Assembly (NCBI GenBank): GCA_030248135.1
Contig: JASANC010005470.1
Location: 1 to 64,000, forward strand
Source: Theristus sp. LFF4_11
Lineage: Eukaryota; Nematoda; Chromadorea; Monhysterida; Xyalidae
Direction of reading: 5' to 3'
Length of the DNA stretch: 64,000 nucleotides
The position numbers and the translations under genes are program-made. Numbering within the stretch: the first letter of the stretch is position 1; every line of letters begins with the position of its first letter. This document shows, one piece after another, positions 50,852-62,200 of this stretch. The notes beneath the pieces are model-generated. The model saw nothing but the letters and a program-made list of their open reading frames with translations. It was not told the origin of the DNA and did no database searches.

Positions 50852-51427
50852 GGGTTTTTGTGAATTTCCAGCACCATTTTCATGCTAAAAATAAACTCAA
50901 AGGGTTGGAGACTGCGAAAATCAGATTTTTTATTCAACAGCTCAAAATGCATTTTTTTGTTTGACGACGACGAAGACGTCGTCGCTTAATTTTTGCGTGT
51001 GAACTGAAAGACAAAAGCCTGAAATAAGTGCGCTGTGTAGCCTAACCAGCTGAAGTGGGTTTCATTACTAACTGACCGATCGACATGCGTCCGCAATTTA
51101 AAAAAAATGCGTTCCGACTTCGCGGACGACGACGACACGACGACGACTTTGCTTTCATCTTTCATTTTCACCGTTTTCAAGTTGTTTTTGGTAAGCTGCT
51201 GTGTTCATTTACTTGGTGCACGCAGCAAACCATACACAGCGCGCTCCTTTCACTCCTTCACTCCTTTTGTTTTTCAATTCACACGCAAAAATTCGTCGTC
51301 GTCGTCTTCATCAAACAAAAAAAATGTATTTTGAGCTGTTGATTAAAAAAAACTTTGAATTTTGCAGTCTCTAACATTTTAAGTTTATTTTTAGCATGAA
51401 AAGGGTGCTGGAAATTCACATTCATTC
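50852..51427. mobile_element. Inverted-repeat element with about 160 bp arms
   Basis: Left arm 50852-51017 and right arm 51246-51427 are inverted copies: GTGAATTTCCAGCACC, TTTTCATGCTAAAAATAAAC, CAACAGCTCAAAATGCATTT and a GACGACGACGA run appear in order in the left arm and inverted in the right. The loop has another GAC-repeat (51124-51146). No transposase. Confidence 0.8.
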
Positions 51428-51498
51428 AAAAGAAACACGTTTCAATAGAATCCAGATCCACGAAAAAAGGGTGCGGAGTGTGAGCAGCCTCCCCTCGG

Positions 51499-51541
51499 CC
51501 GACCAATCAGCTGATTCGACATATTATTGAGTTCGACTGTA
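51499..51541. mobile_element. Solo end of the palindromic CAGCTGATTGG family
   Basis: CGACCAATCAGCTGATTC followed by GAGTTCGACTGTAT equals one arm of the 50626-50793 element. No partner arm is found nearby. Confidence 0.6.
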
Positions 51542-51690
51542 TACTGTGGTAATATGCGATTTTAATTTGAAGAAATGAATCTGTATGTAGATCTGTACTC
51601 TGTAGGATGCAAGAAATTCACACTGATATTTCAAGGAAACATCAAACTCGGACGGCAAAAAAAAAACTTAAAATAGGGATCGTTTTACAA

Positions 51691-51801
51691 CACTGAGAAC
51701 GTCCAGTGTCCACTGAACAAATTTGTTCAGCTGGCAAAAAAAACTGAACTAAGTCAAGCAGCACATCATTTACTGTTGGTTCAGTGGGGACGTTCTCAGT
51801 G
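51691..51801. repeat. Small hairpin element
   Basis: CACTGAGAACGTCC at 51691 is matched, inverted, by GGACGTTCTCAGTG ending near 51793; CCACTGAAC is also mirrored. The arms are about 22 bp. Confidence 0.55.
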
Positions 51802-51903
51802 GTCAGAAAAAAATACCAACAATGAATGAATGAATGAATTGAATTGTAAGCTACTTTGCTGCACAATGCTTCTCTACTGTGCAATGATTGGTGTCAACTT
51901 TAG

Positions 51904-51909
51904 TATAAA
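51904..51909 (+). promoter_or_regulatory. Possible TATA box of the LDLa-repeat gene
   Basis: TATAAA lies 104 bases before the start codon at 52013, a plausible spacing with a short 5' UTR. The motif is common in AT-rich DNA, so support is weak. Confidence 0.3.
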
Positions 51910-52012
51910 GCGGTGAGCGATGGAGCGATTTAAAATTTGGATTCGGTGTTGCACGTTAACGGAACTATTTTGTTTTGTTGCCTCAGTATCATTACCCGAA
52001 AAGAAAACAAAA

Positions 52013-55000
52013 ATGCTCAGCATCGCTGCTGTGTTGTTCGCATGGCTGGTGCACCACGGCTGTGTGATGGCATGTAAGTTACTTTGCTGATTGGTTGTGT
52101 ATGAAAAACTTTTCTGTTGTGGTGTGGTATGGATAGAGATGTAAAGGTCAAAAAAAAAATTTTTTTTAATTTTTTTTTAAAGTAAAAAAAATGAGCATTT
52201 TTTATTTATTTTTTTATTAAAAATTTTTGAAATTTTTTCTTTAATGTGCCCTGAAAATGCCGTTTTTGGCATAATTTTTCGAAAGTTCAACAAAAATTTT
52301 CTTTGACTTTACCTTGTCACTTAGTCTTCAACGCTGCAGGTGGTATTCTGGATTGATTTATCGACTGTTTTCAGCCTTGGTGAGTGATGATCGACTCGCG
52401 CATTGAAGTACTTGAGCGTCGCAAAGGCTAGTTCAACAAATTCCGATGTCGCTAAAGGCCCATTCATGCAAGCGCGCGCTGAAGCGCGCTGACGCGCGCT
52501 GACCAGCTTCATCATGAATGAAGAAATGAAGCTGCGTCAGCCGCTGCGGCTTTTTAGGTTTTTTGTCCATTCACGAACGCGCGCGCTGAAGCGCGCTGAA
52601 GCGCGCTGACCAGCTTCATCATGAATGAAGAAATGAAGCTGCGTCAGCCGCTGCGGCTTTTGATGTCCGGACCCCAAATGCCGCAGCGGCTTGTCTGAAA
52701 AATGAAACGTATTTGCATAATTTCTGCGCTTTCAATTGTGATAGATGCAGACCAAAAAGGGAATGAATTTAATTGTGGTAAAATTAAATTAATTGAGGAA
52801 TACAGTAAGTTTTATTGTGCTGCGTTTGTGAAAGAAACCAACAGATAAAAACGATAAAAGCAACTGGGCTCAGACGGGTTTCGAACTTTGGCCTCTGTGC
52901 TGACAGGCACAACATGTTACCACTGCACTATAGTAGTTGACAGGTGGGAACCTCTCTAGGTGTTTGTTCATTAAATGTCATTCAGTTTTATCGTTTTGTG
53001 CTGTTGTCTGTGTTGTCTCCGTACGTGCTGTTTAGTACACACTATATACCGCTTCGATTCGTTGTTTTCGCCGTTTCAGTGAATGTTTTGATCTTTTGAT
53101 TTGTGCAACATTCACTAATCATGTGCTGCCGTTGAGGAAACTTTTTTTGCAATGAAGCAAAGCTAGCAAAGCTTGTTCTTGCGGGCTGCACACCGGTTTT
53201 AAGGGCTGCGCAAATCAGTACCCCACACCGTCGCACGGGTACAGTTCACATAAATTTCACATAAATTTCTTGCACTACTTTTATGCTTTGTTGAGTATTC
53301 GTATTCTCACTGTCACACTTATTTTGAGACTAATTACGCTATACAATACTGTTCAGAATCTGTCAGAAAAGTACTAAATGATTTAACAAAAAAGTCTTGC
53401 AACATTTGTGAAAGATTGTCACTGACAGCAACATAATCAGCGATTTTGCACACACAAATTTGATGTCCGGACATCAAATGCCGCAGCGGCTGACGCAGCT
53501 TCATTTCATCATTCATGATAGCGCACTTCAGCGCGCGTCAGCGCGCTTCAGCGCGCGCGTTCGTGAATGGGCAAAAAACCTAAAAAGCCGCAGCGGCTGA
53601 CGCAGCTTCATTTCTTCATTCACGATGAAGCTGGTCAGCGCGCGCGTCCGTGAATGCGCATGTGCTCCAAAACTGAAGCGCGCTGACGCACGCTGAAGCG
53701 CGCTGTTTTTTTGCTTCGTGAATGTGTAGCAAAGTGAAGCGCGTCAGCGCGCTTCAGCGCGCTTCAACCTCCATGAATGGCGCTTAAGGTGAGATAGAAG
53801 CAGAGAACTCACATTTACGCATCGTTTTTCAGGATCTCGAAAGGTGGAAATTGCACTGTCTGCCACTGCAAGCGTAACTTCGTTGGTTGCTCGTTGCTGT
53901 TTCGCCTCGTGTCGTCAGCATGATCACACCGGTTTGTTGTGGAACTTGTTTCCATGTTATTTGAGGTGAATTGAGAGGCAAAACACGAGACGTGATGTCG
54001 TCGGTGGGAAAATGGGGTCGCCGAAACCAAGTCTGAAATTTTCACCCTCCTCCCATATGAGTGGGGGTCATATGGTAAGTCGGTGGCTCCTCAGATGGTG
54101 ATATTCGGACTCCCTGAAAAATTCTGAACAACTTTCATTTTTAAAAAAAAAATTAAAAAAATTTTTTTTTTTAAAGAAAAAAAATAGAAATTTTTTTTTC
54201 TTGACATCTCTAGGTATGGAGCTCTGTTTCGTGAAACTGAAAAGTGTCCGGGAGCTGGTCGGGTTTGTTTTGAACAGGCACAGGAGGTCAGTGGTTTTTG
54301 CAGGTTCGTCGTCGCAGCACGAGTGTGACAACGGCCGCTGCATCCCCGGTCACTGGCGGTGTGACGGCGACAACGACTGTGGCGACCGCTCGGACGAGCG
54401 CGGTTGTGGTGGCGGTGGCGGTGGCCGCTTGTGCAGCTCCACTCAGTTCTGTTGTCGTAACGGTCGACGAATTCCTGCGCGCTGGCGTTGCGACGGCGAC
54501 AACGACTGCGGCGATCGGTCGGACGAAACCGGGTGCAGCGGGCGTCCGGGCAGCAGCTGTGTGTTTCGTTTTTCTGGTTCTTTTAGTTTTAAGGCGCTTT
54601 TTGCGACATATAGTTCAGGTTTTTCTGAGTTGCGCGCGTTGCGCAAAGTTCGCTGATCGACACGTTTTGGGTGTCTTAATTGCTTGGCATGATCGTTTGT
54701 GAAACATGACTGCACATGCACTGCGATTCAGTGTTTTCGCCGTTCAGTCTCACCAAATCGGCGCACTCGCGCATTTTTGGTGCCGCAAATTTGAACTGCC
54801 GCTTCAAGCACGAAACGAAACTTTCGAGGTCTGTAAGTGCATTGATTCGCAAACAATAATGAGCGATTGCTTTTTTCCACACGACCTGCAGGTTCCGGTG
54901 GCCGTTTCCGTTGCGCCAACAGCGGACGGTGCATTCCGGGTCATTGGGTTTGTGACGGCGACAACGACTGCGGTGATTTGTCGGACGAACGCTATGGACG

Positions 55001-56463
55001 TTGTCCTGGTGGAAGTGGAGGCTGTGAGTCACGTGCTTTTTGCAAAACTGAAAGGACAACGCTAACGCAGTACGATGCTTATGATTAGTATACTGACTTA
55101 GTCGATCAGATTTAGCTTTCAACGACTCGTGTAAGTTTCTAAACCTAAGCAAGCCTTTTTGTTAAGGAAAATCTTATACTATTTCCATATCTAAATTTAA
55201 AATCTGAATCTTAAAAAAAGTTTTGCTACTCTTTTGTCTTATTAACTTTACTCCACTTCCACCATCATTTCAGCGTGCTCCAGTTCGCAGTTTCGTTGTG
55301 CCAATTCTGGTCGCTGCATTCCGCGCAGCTGGATCTGCGACGGCGACAACGACTGTGGTGATTTGTCGGATGAGCGCTATGGACGTTGTTCTTCTGGTGG
55401 TAGTGGCTGTTAGTGTATTTGTCAGCGATTTATCGTTTGAGATGCCACGCTTCCAAATTTGAATGCGCTTATTGTTTTTTACTGATCCGACCCGACCTCG
55501 GCCTCTCCTAAATCTTTTGTTCCACCATATTTTGTTTTTTCTCCAGCATGCTCGAGTTCGCAGTTTCGTTGCGCTAACACTGGCCGCTGCATTCCACGCA
55601 GCTGGGTTTGTGACGGCGACAACGACTGTGGCGACTTGTCGGATGAACGCTATGGACGTTGTTCTGGTGGAAGTGGATGTAAGTGGCTTCTGTTTGTTGT
55701 GAATCACATAAATTGAAAGGTTCAGAAAAACTGAAAACAGTCATTGAAAGGTGATTTGAGAAAGCTGAAAAAAACTAAATGAACGATACTATTTTGTGCA
55801 GCACCACAGAGCGCGAATTTCAGTTGTTGCACTGCTTGCAGATTTCATTGTTAAAATCCACTATGCATCCCATCATTTTCAGCGTGCTCCAGTTCGCAGT
55901 TTCGTTGTGCCAATTCTGGTCGCTGCATTCCGCGCAGCTGGATCTGCGACGGCGACAACGACTGTGGTGATCTCTCCGATGAACGCTATGGACGTTGTCC
56001 CGGTGGCGGTGGATGTAAGTGCATGAAGACGTTAGATGAAATTGATCGGGGCTGAAAAGGCGGAATGGCTTCGCAATAGGTAAAGCCTTGGATGGAGTTG
56101 ACTGGTCATGCCGATTGAGAAGCTGCTGGAGAAGTCGGGTGCAAAAATCGTGATTAGTTGTTGAAAAACGCCCACAAAACATGAGAGACAAATAGTGGCT
56201 AAGCGTTTTAAATTTGAATGAAAGCAACTTTTCTGGTGGTGTTTTTTCTGGAATTTTGACTCGATCAACAAAAGTGTCGAGTCGACTGTTGAGATGAACG
56301 TGTTCGCCATTTTGTAGTGTGCCCGGCCGGTGCATTCTGCTGCGCGAACGGCCGCCGCATCCCTGCCAGCTGGCATTGCGACCGTGACAACGACTGCGGC
56401 GACTGGTCGGACGAGCACGGATGCCCCGGCTTCCCGTACCTGGTCGTGCGCAGCAGTGGCTAG
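52013..56463 (+). CDS. Secreted protein with seven LDL-receptor class A repeats, 330 aa
   Basis: Exons: 52013-52073, 54304-54558, 54892-55023, 55274-55408, 55547-55678, 55883-56014 and 56318-56463. All junctions are phase 1, total 331 codons with stop. Exon 1 is a signal peptide ([16 protein letters not shown]). Exon 2 holds two LDLa repeats; each later exon holds one. Each repeat shows the six-cysteine layout with the calcium-binding core [13 protein letters not shown], for example [16 protein letters not shown]; the last repeat has [13 protein letters not shown]. There is no transmembrane segment, EGF or beta-propeller, so it is a small soluble LDLa-only protein. Exons 4 and 6 are almost identical in DNA and exon 5 is close, showing recent exon duplication. 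A putative ligand-binding or lipoprotein-binding role is inferred from the family. Intron 1 carries a nested foldback transposon. Confidence 0.9.
52861..52940 (-). repeat. tRNA-like (SINE head or tRNA pseudogene) sequence
   Basis: On the minus strand, TATAGTGCAGTGGTAACATG resembles an A box and AAGTTCGAAACCC a B box, spaced as in a tRNA, with short complementary ends (CAACT/AGTTG). The T stem does not pair, so it is not a working tRNA. Confidence 0.45.
53172..53236. repeat. Dispersed repeat, copy 2 (inverted)
   Basis: GCGGGCTGCACACCGGTTTT and GTACCCCACACCGTCGCA match, inverted, the 24891-24955 repeat. It lies inside the foldback element in intron 1 of the LDLa gene. Confidence 0.6.
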
Positions 56464-57271
56464 ACGCCTGGTCGTGTTTTCTTAGTAGTTCCACAGTGTT
56501 CTTGTTAATTTTCATACAATTTTTTGTCACTCCGAATTTTTTGCGCTGTGATCTTTCTGCGACCTGCGTTCTGCGAGGGTTGCATTTCATTTTTGAATTG
56601 CCGCATCAAACATGAAACTGATGTCGTTCCCAACGTCTGCAAACGCACTGAGTCGCAGAATCGTTTTGTTTTCTGTTTTATTCTTATTTTTCCTGTTCGG
56701 ATTTTTGCGCTCTTCACCACCAGCTCAATTTTACAATTCACTGATATATTGCACTTATTATATCAATTGTTTAATGATTCATCAATTGTTTGTTGATTCA
56801 AAGCCATGCGCTGTGTCCAATTATACACGAAAAGCCGACAAAAATGTTAAAAACTTTTACTTCACATATTTTTCACACATTTTTACTTCTGGATTGTTTC
56901 TCAAGAGTCGATGATCTCATGCACTGAACTTTCTCTGACATTTTGTTTGATGTTGAATAAAATACAAAACTCATAAAAGAAAATTTCTGGGTTAAAAATC
57001 TTTATATGAGCATTAAGTCGATGCAAAATCACAGGGCTGGATTATTGGCTTTCACACGAACATTAACGAGTAAATAAATGATATAAACGAATTGAAGTGA
57101 TACCGAACACAAAATCGCTGGGCAAGCTGCAGACTGCTTTGGCCTCTCAGTAGAGTAGTCGCCACAGAAGATGCTTGGTAGCTATTGAAGATTGAATGCA
57201 GAATGCACCACCTGTCGTGTTTTGTGTTCGGCTGTGCGCCAAAGACGCCGACTGGAGCAGCACGCTTGTGC
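56464..57271. other. Intergenic region between convergent LDLa and giant mosaic genes
   Basis: 3' UTR of the LDLa gene and 3' flank of the giant gene. No exon is supported; several open frames here are AT-rich without domains. Confidence 0.5.
56956..56961 (+). terminator. Likely polyadenylation signal AATAAA of the LDLa gene
   Basis: AATAAA lies about 490 bases after the LDLa stop codon, before the convergent gene's 3' end. Confidence 0.4.
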
Positions 57272-59250
57272 TCAGGCGTCCGTGTGCGCGTGTGCGACCG
57301 CGTCCAGCAGCACCTGCAGCTTCTCGTTGTCGCCGAGTGCTTTCTTGCGATAGTCGTAGCGCACCGAGCCGAGCTCGTAGTTCATCGCGTCCCAGTCCGG
57401 ATCGCGCCACGCGTACGCGAAACACGAGAACTGGTGGCGTTTGCACGATCGCACGATCGCCGGAAATATTGTGCACCAACGTGAGGGCATTTCATTTGGT
57501 TTGGTTTACTGTACGTTGTGCTGTTTGTGTGCAGAAAACTGAGAAGAAAATTGCGCATTAGTGCTATCTTGCTAAACGTGTTCCAATATGCGTTTGCACG
57601 CACAGATAGCCATAATTCGTTGGGCTTACAGTATGGCCGAATAAATGAGGCAGTCCATCAAGGCGGGATCAGCCGCAGACTAGGAGTTGTCTTTTTCAAA
57701 AAAGGCAACGTAATTCCCAATCATGTGTACAAGGGATAAAGAATGAACAGAATAGCGCGGGTAATCCATTAGTTTAAAAAAATGCGTCAAATTTGGCACA
57801 CAATTCAGTTTCTGAACGTCTTTTTTCTTTAATTCAAAATTCGCGCGCTCCTTGCACCCTGAAAAAAGCTGCCATGTTTAACCGGCCATACCGTACATGT
57901 ATATTCTTTTGATAATCTTTCCATTCAACGTCATATATAATGCACGGTTCAATTTCCGATGGAACTACAACACCACTCAGAATATTGTTCAACAAAAAAC
58001 ATTCTGTGTTGATCATTCACCTTCAAGTACAGCTCTGCACCAACGACATCTCGGCAGATTCCAAATTCGCCGAGCACCATTTGAACACCCGCTTGGTCGC
58101 AAAGTTGCTTCAATTCAGCAAAGTCCTTCTCCACCACGGTCTCGTCGTAGTGCAAATGAACTGCGTTCTCATTGCACGATTCGAACACCGGAACCTTGCC
58201 TGATGAACAAACTGCGAACGTACATAGATATGGGCGGTTCCAAACTATTCTAGTACGTCAAACTGGCCCAGTTTCAGTTCAGTTCAAAAAGAATGTGAAC
58301 GTTTTCATCTCATGCAAACCAGGAAACGCGAATCGCCGTTGATTCTGTGCCGAGTAGACGAGTCGCCGCGGTCGATAGTAGTGGCAAGAGACGAGCAGAT
58401 TGTTGGTTGACTGCAGCAGCTCCGTTTGTTGCAACAGTGCTCGCACGGCGTGTGCATGCCCCCAGAACGTTGACTCCAACACGATTGCCGTGTTCGCATC
58501 GACTGAGCGAATTGCACTGATCATCTTTGCGTATTCCTAAACGGGTTTTGCGTTTTTTTCTGAGTTTTCGTTTAGTTGTCAAATGGCACACAAAACTGCT
58601 CAAACTATTCTCAAACAAAACTGAATGTTTTGTTTCGTCGCCTCGTTTACCTGAAACACCAAGGGCTTCACTTGCTGACAACTGAAGTTGTCGTTGTCAA
58701 TTTCAATTTCGTGCATGTTTTCCTCATTTGGCGTGAACGGCTCGTTGATCAGATCGTATCCGATCACCTCCACCCTGCTGGCACACATTCGTGCAACCAT
58801 GAGCCATGTGTCCGGTGTTGCCATGCGCGCATTCAACGTCAGCAAAACCTTAATGGCAACCAAGCTTCCCGATTGTGGGTTTTCAACAATTTTTTGTTAT
58901 TGGTTGTTGTTCGCCAACCTTCATGCCAAGGGATTTGATCACATTGAGTGTTTCGGCAAGCCGCTCCATTGCCTTCTCTGGGTCATACTTCAGATCGGCC
59001 AGATCGTAAGCACGACCGAGACGCTTGCCGCAGACGGCGCCGATTCGCACGGCCGTCACACCGACGTTCCTCAGGTCCTAACAAGCAGTGATCGGTTTCA
59101 AATCAAGAAAAAAGAAAAAGTCTGAAACCGAAAATGTTTTCTTGGAGCCTTCTTAGTCAAAACAATGTGTCACCTGCAAATCGTCAACGGATGCTTCCGA
59201 AAACACGTTGAAGCCGACCATTGCGTCGTGCCACGCGTTCAGTTTTTTGT
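57272..59250 (-). other. Module 5: GH5-type glycoside hydrolase
   Basis: Clan GH-A (beta/alpha)8 barrel. In order: VGFNVFSEASVDDLQDL and TAVRIGAV (strand 2), GMKVLLTLNAR (strand 3), VIGYDLINEPFTP with the acid/base Glu of NEP (strand 4, near 58780), TAIVLESTFWGHA (strand 5), SCHYYRP (strand 6), and MVLGEFGICRD with the nucleophile Glu (strand 7, near 58062). Strand 8 would be FSCFAYAWRDPDWD in the last exon. Both catalytic glutamates are present. Six ordinary short exons encode it, unlike modules 1-3. No signal peptide precedes it because it is the C-terminal part of the fusion. Substrate unknown. Confidence 0.82.
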
Positions 59251-62200
59251 GTCTAACATGTTCCGAAATTACTGGGTCTTGATCAACTGAAGGGAACTTC
59301 GGCCAACCGCAGGTCATGTGATGCACGTAGAATCGATCCCGGGCATCTGCCACTTCCGGTCGAGTGTACAGCGCAAGGCCGGGTGCGTCCGAATCGGCAG
59401 TTCGCTCGAGCACATTGCCAGTTCCTGACAAAATGACGACAATAAAAAAATCATTGTGAAAAACGAAACACCATCAAAATGTTTCTGACAATGAACCTTG
59501 TGTGCTCAGCTTTCGCAATGTTCGGTTGAACAACGCGTTCAGCACGTAACTCATCCAGTAATCGTCGATCAGCACAAACGACGCATCTGGCATTGCCACT
59601 GAGGCGCACTCGCGCAGCATATCCTGGAAAAAATAGTTGGCGTTGATATCTCAGAGTATTTTTTAATAGAAACTGACAAAGATCGCTTAACCCTAGAAAG
59701 CAAACAAGCATCAGCGTGCACAAAGTGCAGTTGCGTCTCGTCAGCAGTGTCATCAAAGAATTGCAGTTTGCAATAGTGATGCCAGACGCGTTTTGCAGCC
59801 AGCATTGGATCAAGTTCATGTGGTTTGAATTTATGGCCACGAACGCACAGCACGTCCAGTGGGTAGCGTTCCCGACCGGCCAAGAAAAACGATACAAATT
59901 GCGGTCCTGTTAAATACAAACGGGTACTTTTGAATTGCCTATTACAATTAGCAGAAGCTTGAATCAAATGATCATGGTGGAAGCTAGCACACCTGGCATA
60001 ACGTCATCGTCGCAAATCAGTAGTTCATCGGAGTGCATCAACTGCGCCATCGCGATTCGCACGACACAATAGTGATTGTAGGTGCTGTCGATCAGCTGCA
60101 TACGACGTGTGCCTCGTCTCAGTGGTTCTTGGCAGATGTACCACTCGCAGATCTGTGCTACCGTCTGCGCTCGCGCATGATTATTGTTCCACACAATAAT
60201 TTCAATTGAGCCATCAAAATCCTGTCGATCCCAGATGCGACTGAGAATCTCATGCAAGTTGTGCGTTCGTTTATATGAGCACACACAAACTGTGACGTCA
60301 TAGCGTTGTGTGACAGCGTGCAGAGTGGCAGGCACTTGTTGCAGCACGTTGCTTTTCGCAACTGTTTGTACGAATCGATCCACGGTCAAGCACGATTTGT
60401 CCATCTCTTGGAGGTACCGAATTGCATTCGCAATGTTTTCGCTGGTTAGGACCGTCGTTGCGTCAAGATTCTTTGGGTCATATAGCAACGGGTATTGGGC
60501 GCCAAGATATTCACGTGCACTCGACCAGTTTGGCGCAAGCAGCGGCACGTTTCTGGCAATCGCTTCAACAACAAGCGTGTTAGCGGCGCCGTCCATCTTC
60601 AGACAAAGGCACGGCACACTGTTCAGCAGCATTGATTCGTAGTCGAGGTCGGACAATCGTGGTCGAATCTGCACACTGGTTGGTGCGTTCTCAACGCCCA
60701 TCTCAGACAAGTAGTCACTGAGAATCACCACCTTTTTGAATTGCTTCGGTATTTTCATTTGATAGAATGCGTTCCAATCTCGCGCATACGAACCAATGAA
60801 TGTCAGATCAATAGTTTCGTTCTGATCCATTCTTGAAACAACATTCGATTGCTTCGAATGCAAGCTGATCGACTCCACTGCACGAATCACCGGATACATC
60901 ACAGGCGTAATTGGAAATTGGTATTTTGGTCGCAGCACGCCTTGCAAACGCTCTTTCTGCAACTCGGTCAATGTTAACAATCCGACGCAGTAGTCCAGCC
61001 ACTGTGCGTATTTCTTGACGAACGCCGGATTGCACAGATTTGGCACGTAGAACAAATCGTGATCATCCGACACGGCGGCATGGACGACGCCTATCCAAGG
61101 TCTTGTCGGTATTTCTTCAATGTCGCATAAATATTGCTCCAGCGACGGAATGAAATCAACAACTGCTTGCGTGTCGTGCAGTTTCGCTCGCAGCGCATTC
61201 ATCGCCGCTGTGAACGCGTTCTGGTGAAGATGATTCCACTCCGGATCGAACGTAAATCTGACCAGTTTTTGCGGCGGACAAACGTTGATGGTTTGTTCAG
61301 TCTCGAGCTTCGACTGCTTTCTGTACAAAAATGCCTTCGCAACTGTTCTCGGTTTCGCGAGCGGTTCCAGTTCATGACAATGATTTGTGAGAAACTTCAA
61401 TGATTCTGGTTTGATTGGATTGATGACAACAATTGTGCGCTGCGCCGTCAACAAGTGCACCAATTGACTCCAAACGCGTTCCAGTTCGTCTGCTTCCATT
61501 GTGAAGTCCAGTATAAGCACGTCCGGACACACTAATGGCAGGCAATCAGCAATCGAATCGGACTCAAGCTGCACAGTAATCGGTTGGACAATTCCACTGA
61601 ATGCAGCAACATTTGCTTGAAACTGAGGTAGGAATGAATCGTTTTCTCGATACGTGCAGTTAGGATAAAATCTGTTCATCCAGCTACTCCACTGGAAATT
61701 GTCCACAGCAAACACTCGCGCTTGTTCCCGGTTAGAATCAGCCAATGCTGCTGCAGAGACAGCTGCCAGTCGGCCGAACCAGGTGCCAATTTCTAGGACA
61801 GTGTGAACGGATTGATTGCTCTCTATTAGCCACCAGATCATCTGACACGTTTCATCATCTGTGGTACTGGGAATGTCCATACATTTCGATAGCGCTCCGG
61901 TGTCCAGTGAAACGGCTAACCAAGGTTGCCCATGTTCATTGAATTCTTGATCTTGAATCGACTCAAAGTATTTCAGCGCAGTTTCTAGTATCTGCCTATA
62001 ATTATTTGGGACGTGTTTCAATTGCGGAATCAAACGCGTTATTTCCTGGCATATATCTTGGCGAGCGCTCCATTGTTCACCACTCGCAATGCAGCTTTCA
62101 ACGCGTGCAAAAAGCACCACCGCATCTTTGACGCTACCGCTGTGTGCCGCTTGTATGCAGTGTCCAGTTGATTTGTCCAGCAACCGTTCTTGCAACTGCA

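Larger units (their letters stand above)
47925..52012. other. Intergenic region between divergent RBPMS-type and LDLa genes
   Basis: 4.1 kb that should hold both promoters. It contains a SINE (48991-49356), a CCTAATCCTAATCC stretch followed by CCTAAGCCAAGCCTTTTTG (48570-48610), a palindromic element (50626-50793), a larger inverted-repeat element (50852-51427), a solo palindromic-element end (51499-51541) and a small hairpin element (51691-51801). No coding exon is supported. Confidence 0.55.
52454..53789. mobile_element. Foldback element with GCGCGCTGAA arrays, PIF/Harbinger-like ends
   Basis: The left arm (52454-52695) and right arm (53462-53789) are inverted. Each repeats a block of AGCGCGCTGACCAGCTTCAT, a GAATGAAGAAATGAAGCTGC stretch and GTCAGCCGCTGCGGCTTTT, with about two copies per arm. 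The ends read TAA-AGGCCCATTCATG and CATGAATGGCGCT-TAA; a 3-bp TAA duplication and GGCCCATTCA-like ends suggest PIF/Harbinger mobilisation. The loop (52696-53461) has a tRNA-like stretch but no transposase. Confidence 0.75.
52137..54214. mobile_element. Family C inverted-repeat element, copy 3, split by an inserted foldback
   Basis: The outer ends AGAGATGTAAAGGTCAAAAA and TTCTTGACATCTCT are inverted and AT-rich. The left part has GGCATAATTTTTCGAAAGTT and AACAAAAATTTTCTTTGA, as in the 7.7 and 10.3 kb copies. The right part has GCAAGCGTAACTTCGTTGG and TCGGACTCCCTGA, matching (inverted) the interior of the 7.7 kb copy. The foldback at 52454-53789 interrupts it. Confidence 0.65.

Noticed and set aside
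52861..52940. Functional tRNA gene on the minus strand
   Set aside because: A- and B-box-like text is present but the T and acceptor stems do not pair well; it is inside a transposon loop.
57272..59497. GH5 enzyme as a separate gene
   Set aside because: The exon with DDYW ends in phase 1 exactly where the next exon, leading into GH5, begins in matching phase; no start codon context or signal peptide occurs between them. Kept as an alternative only.
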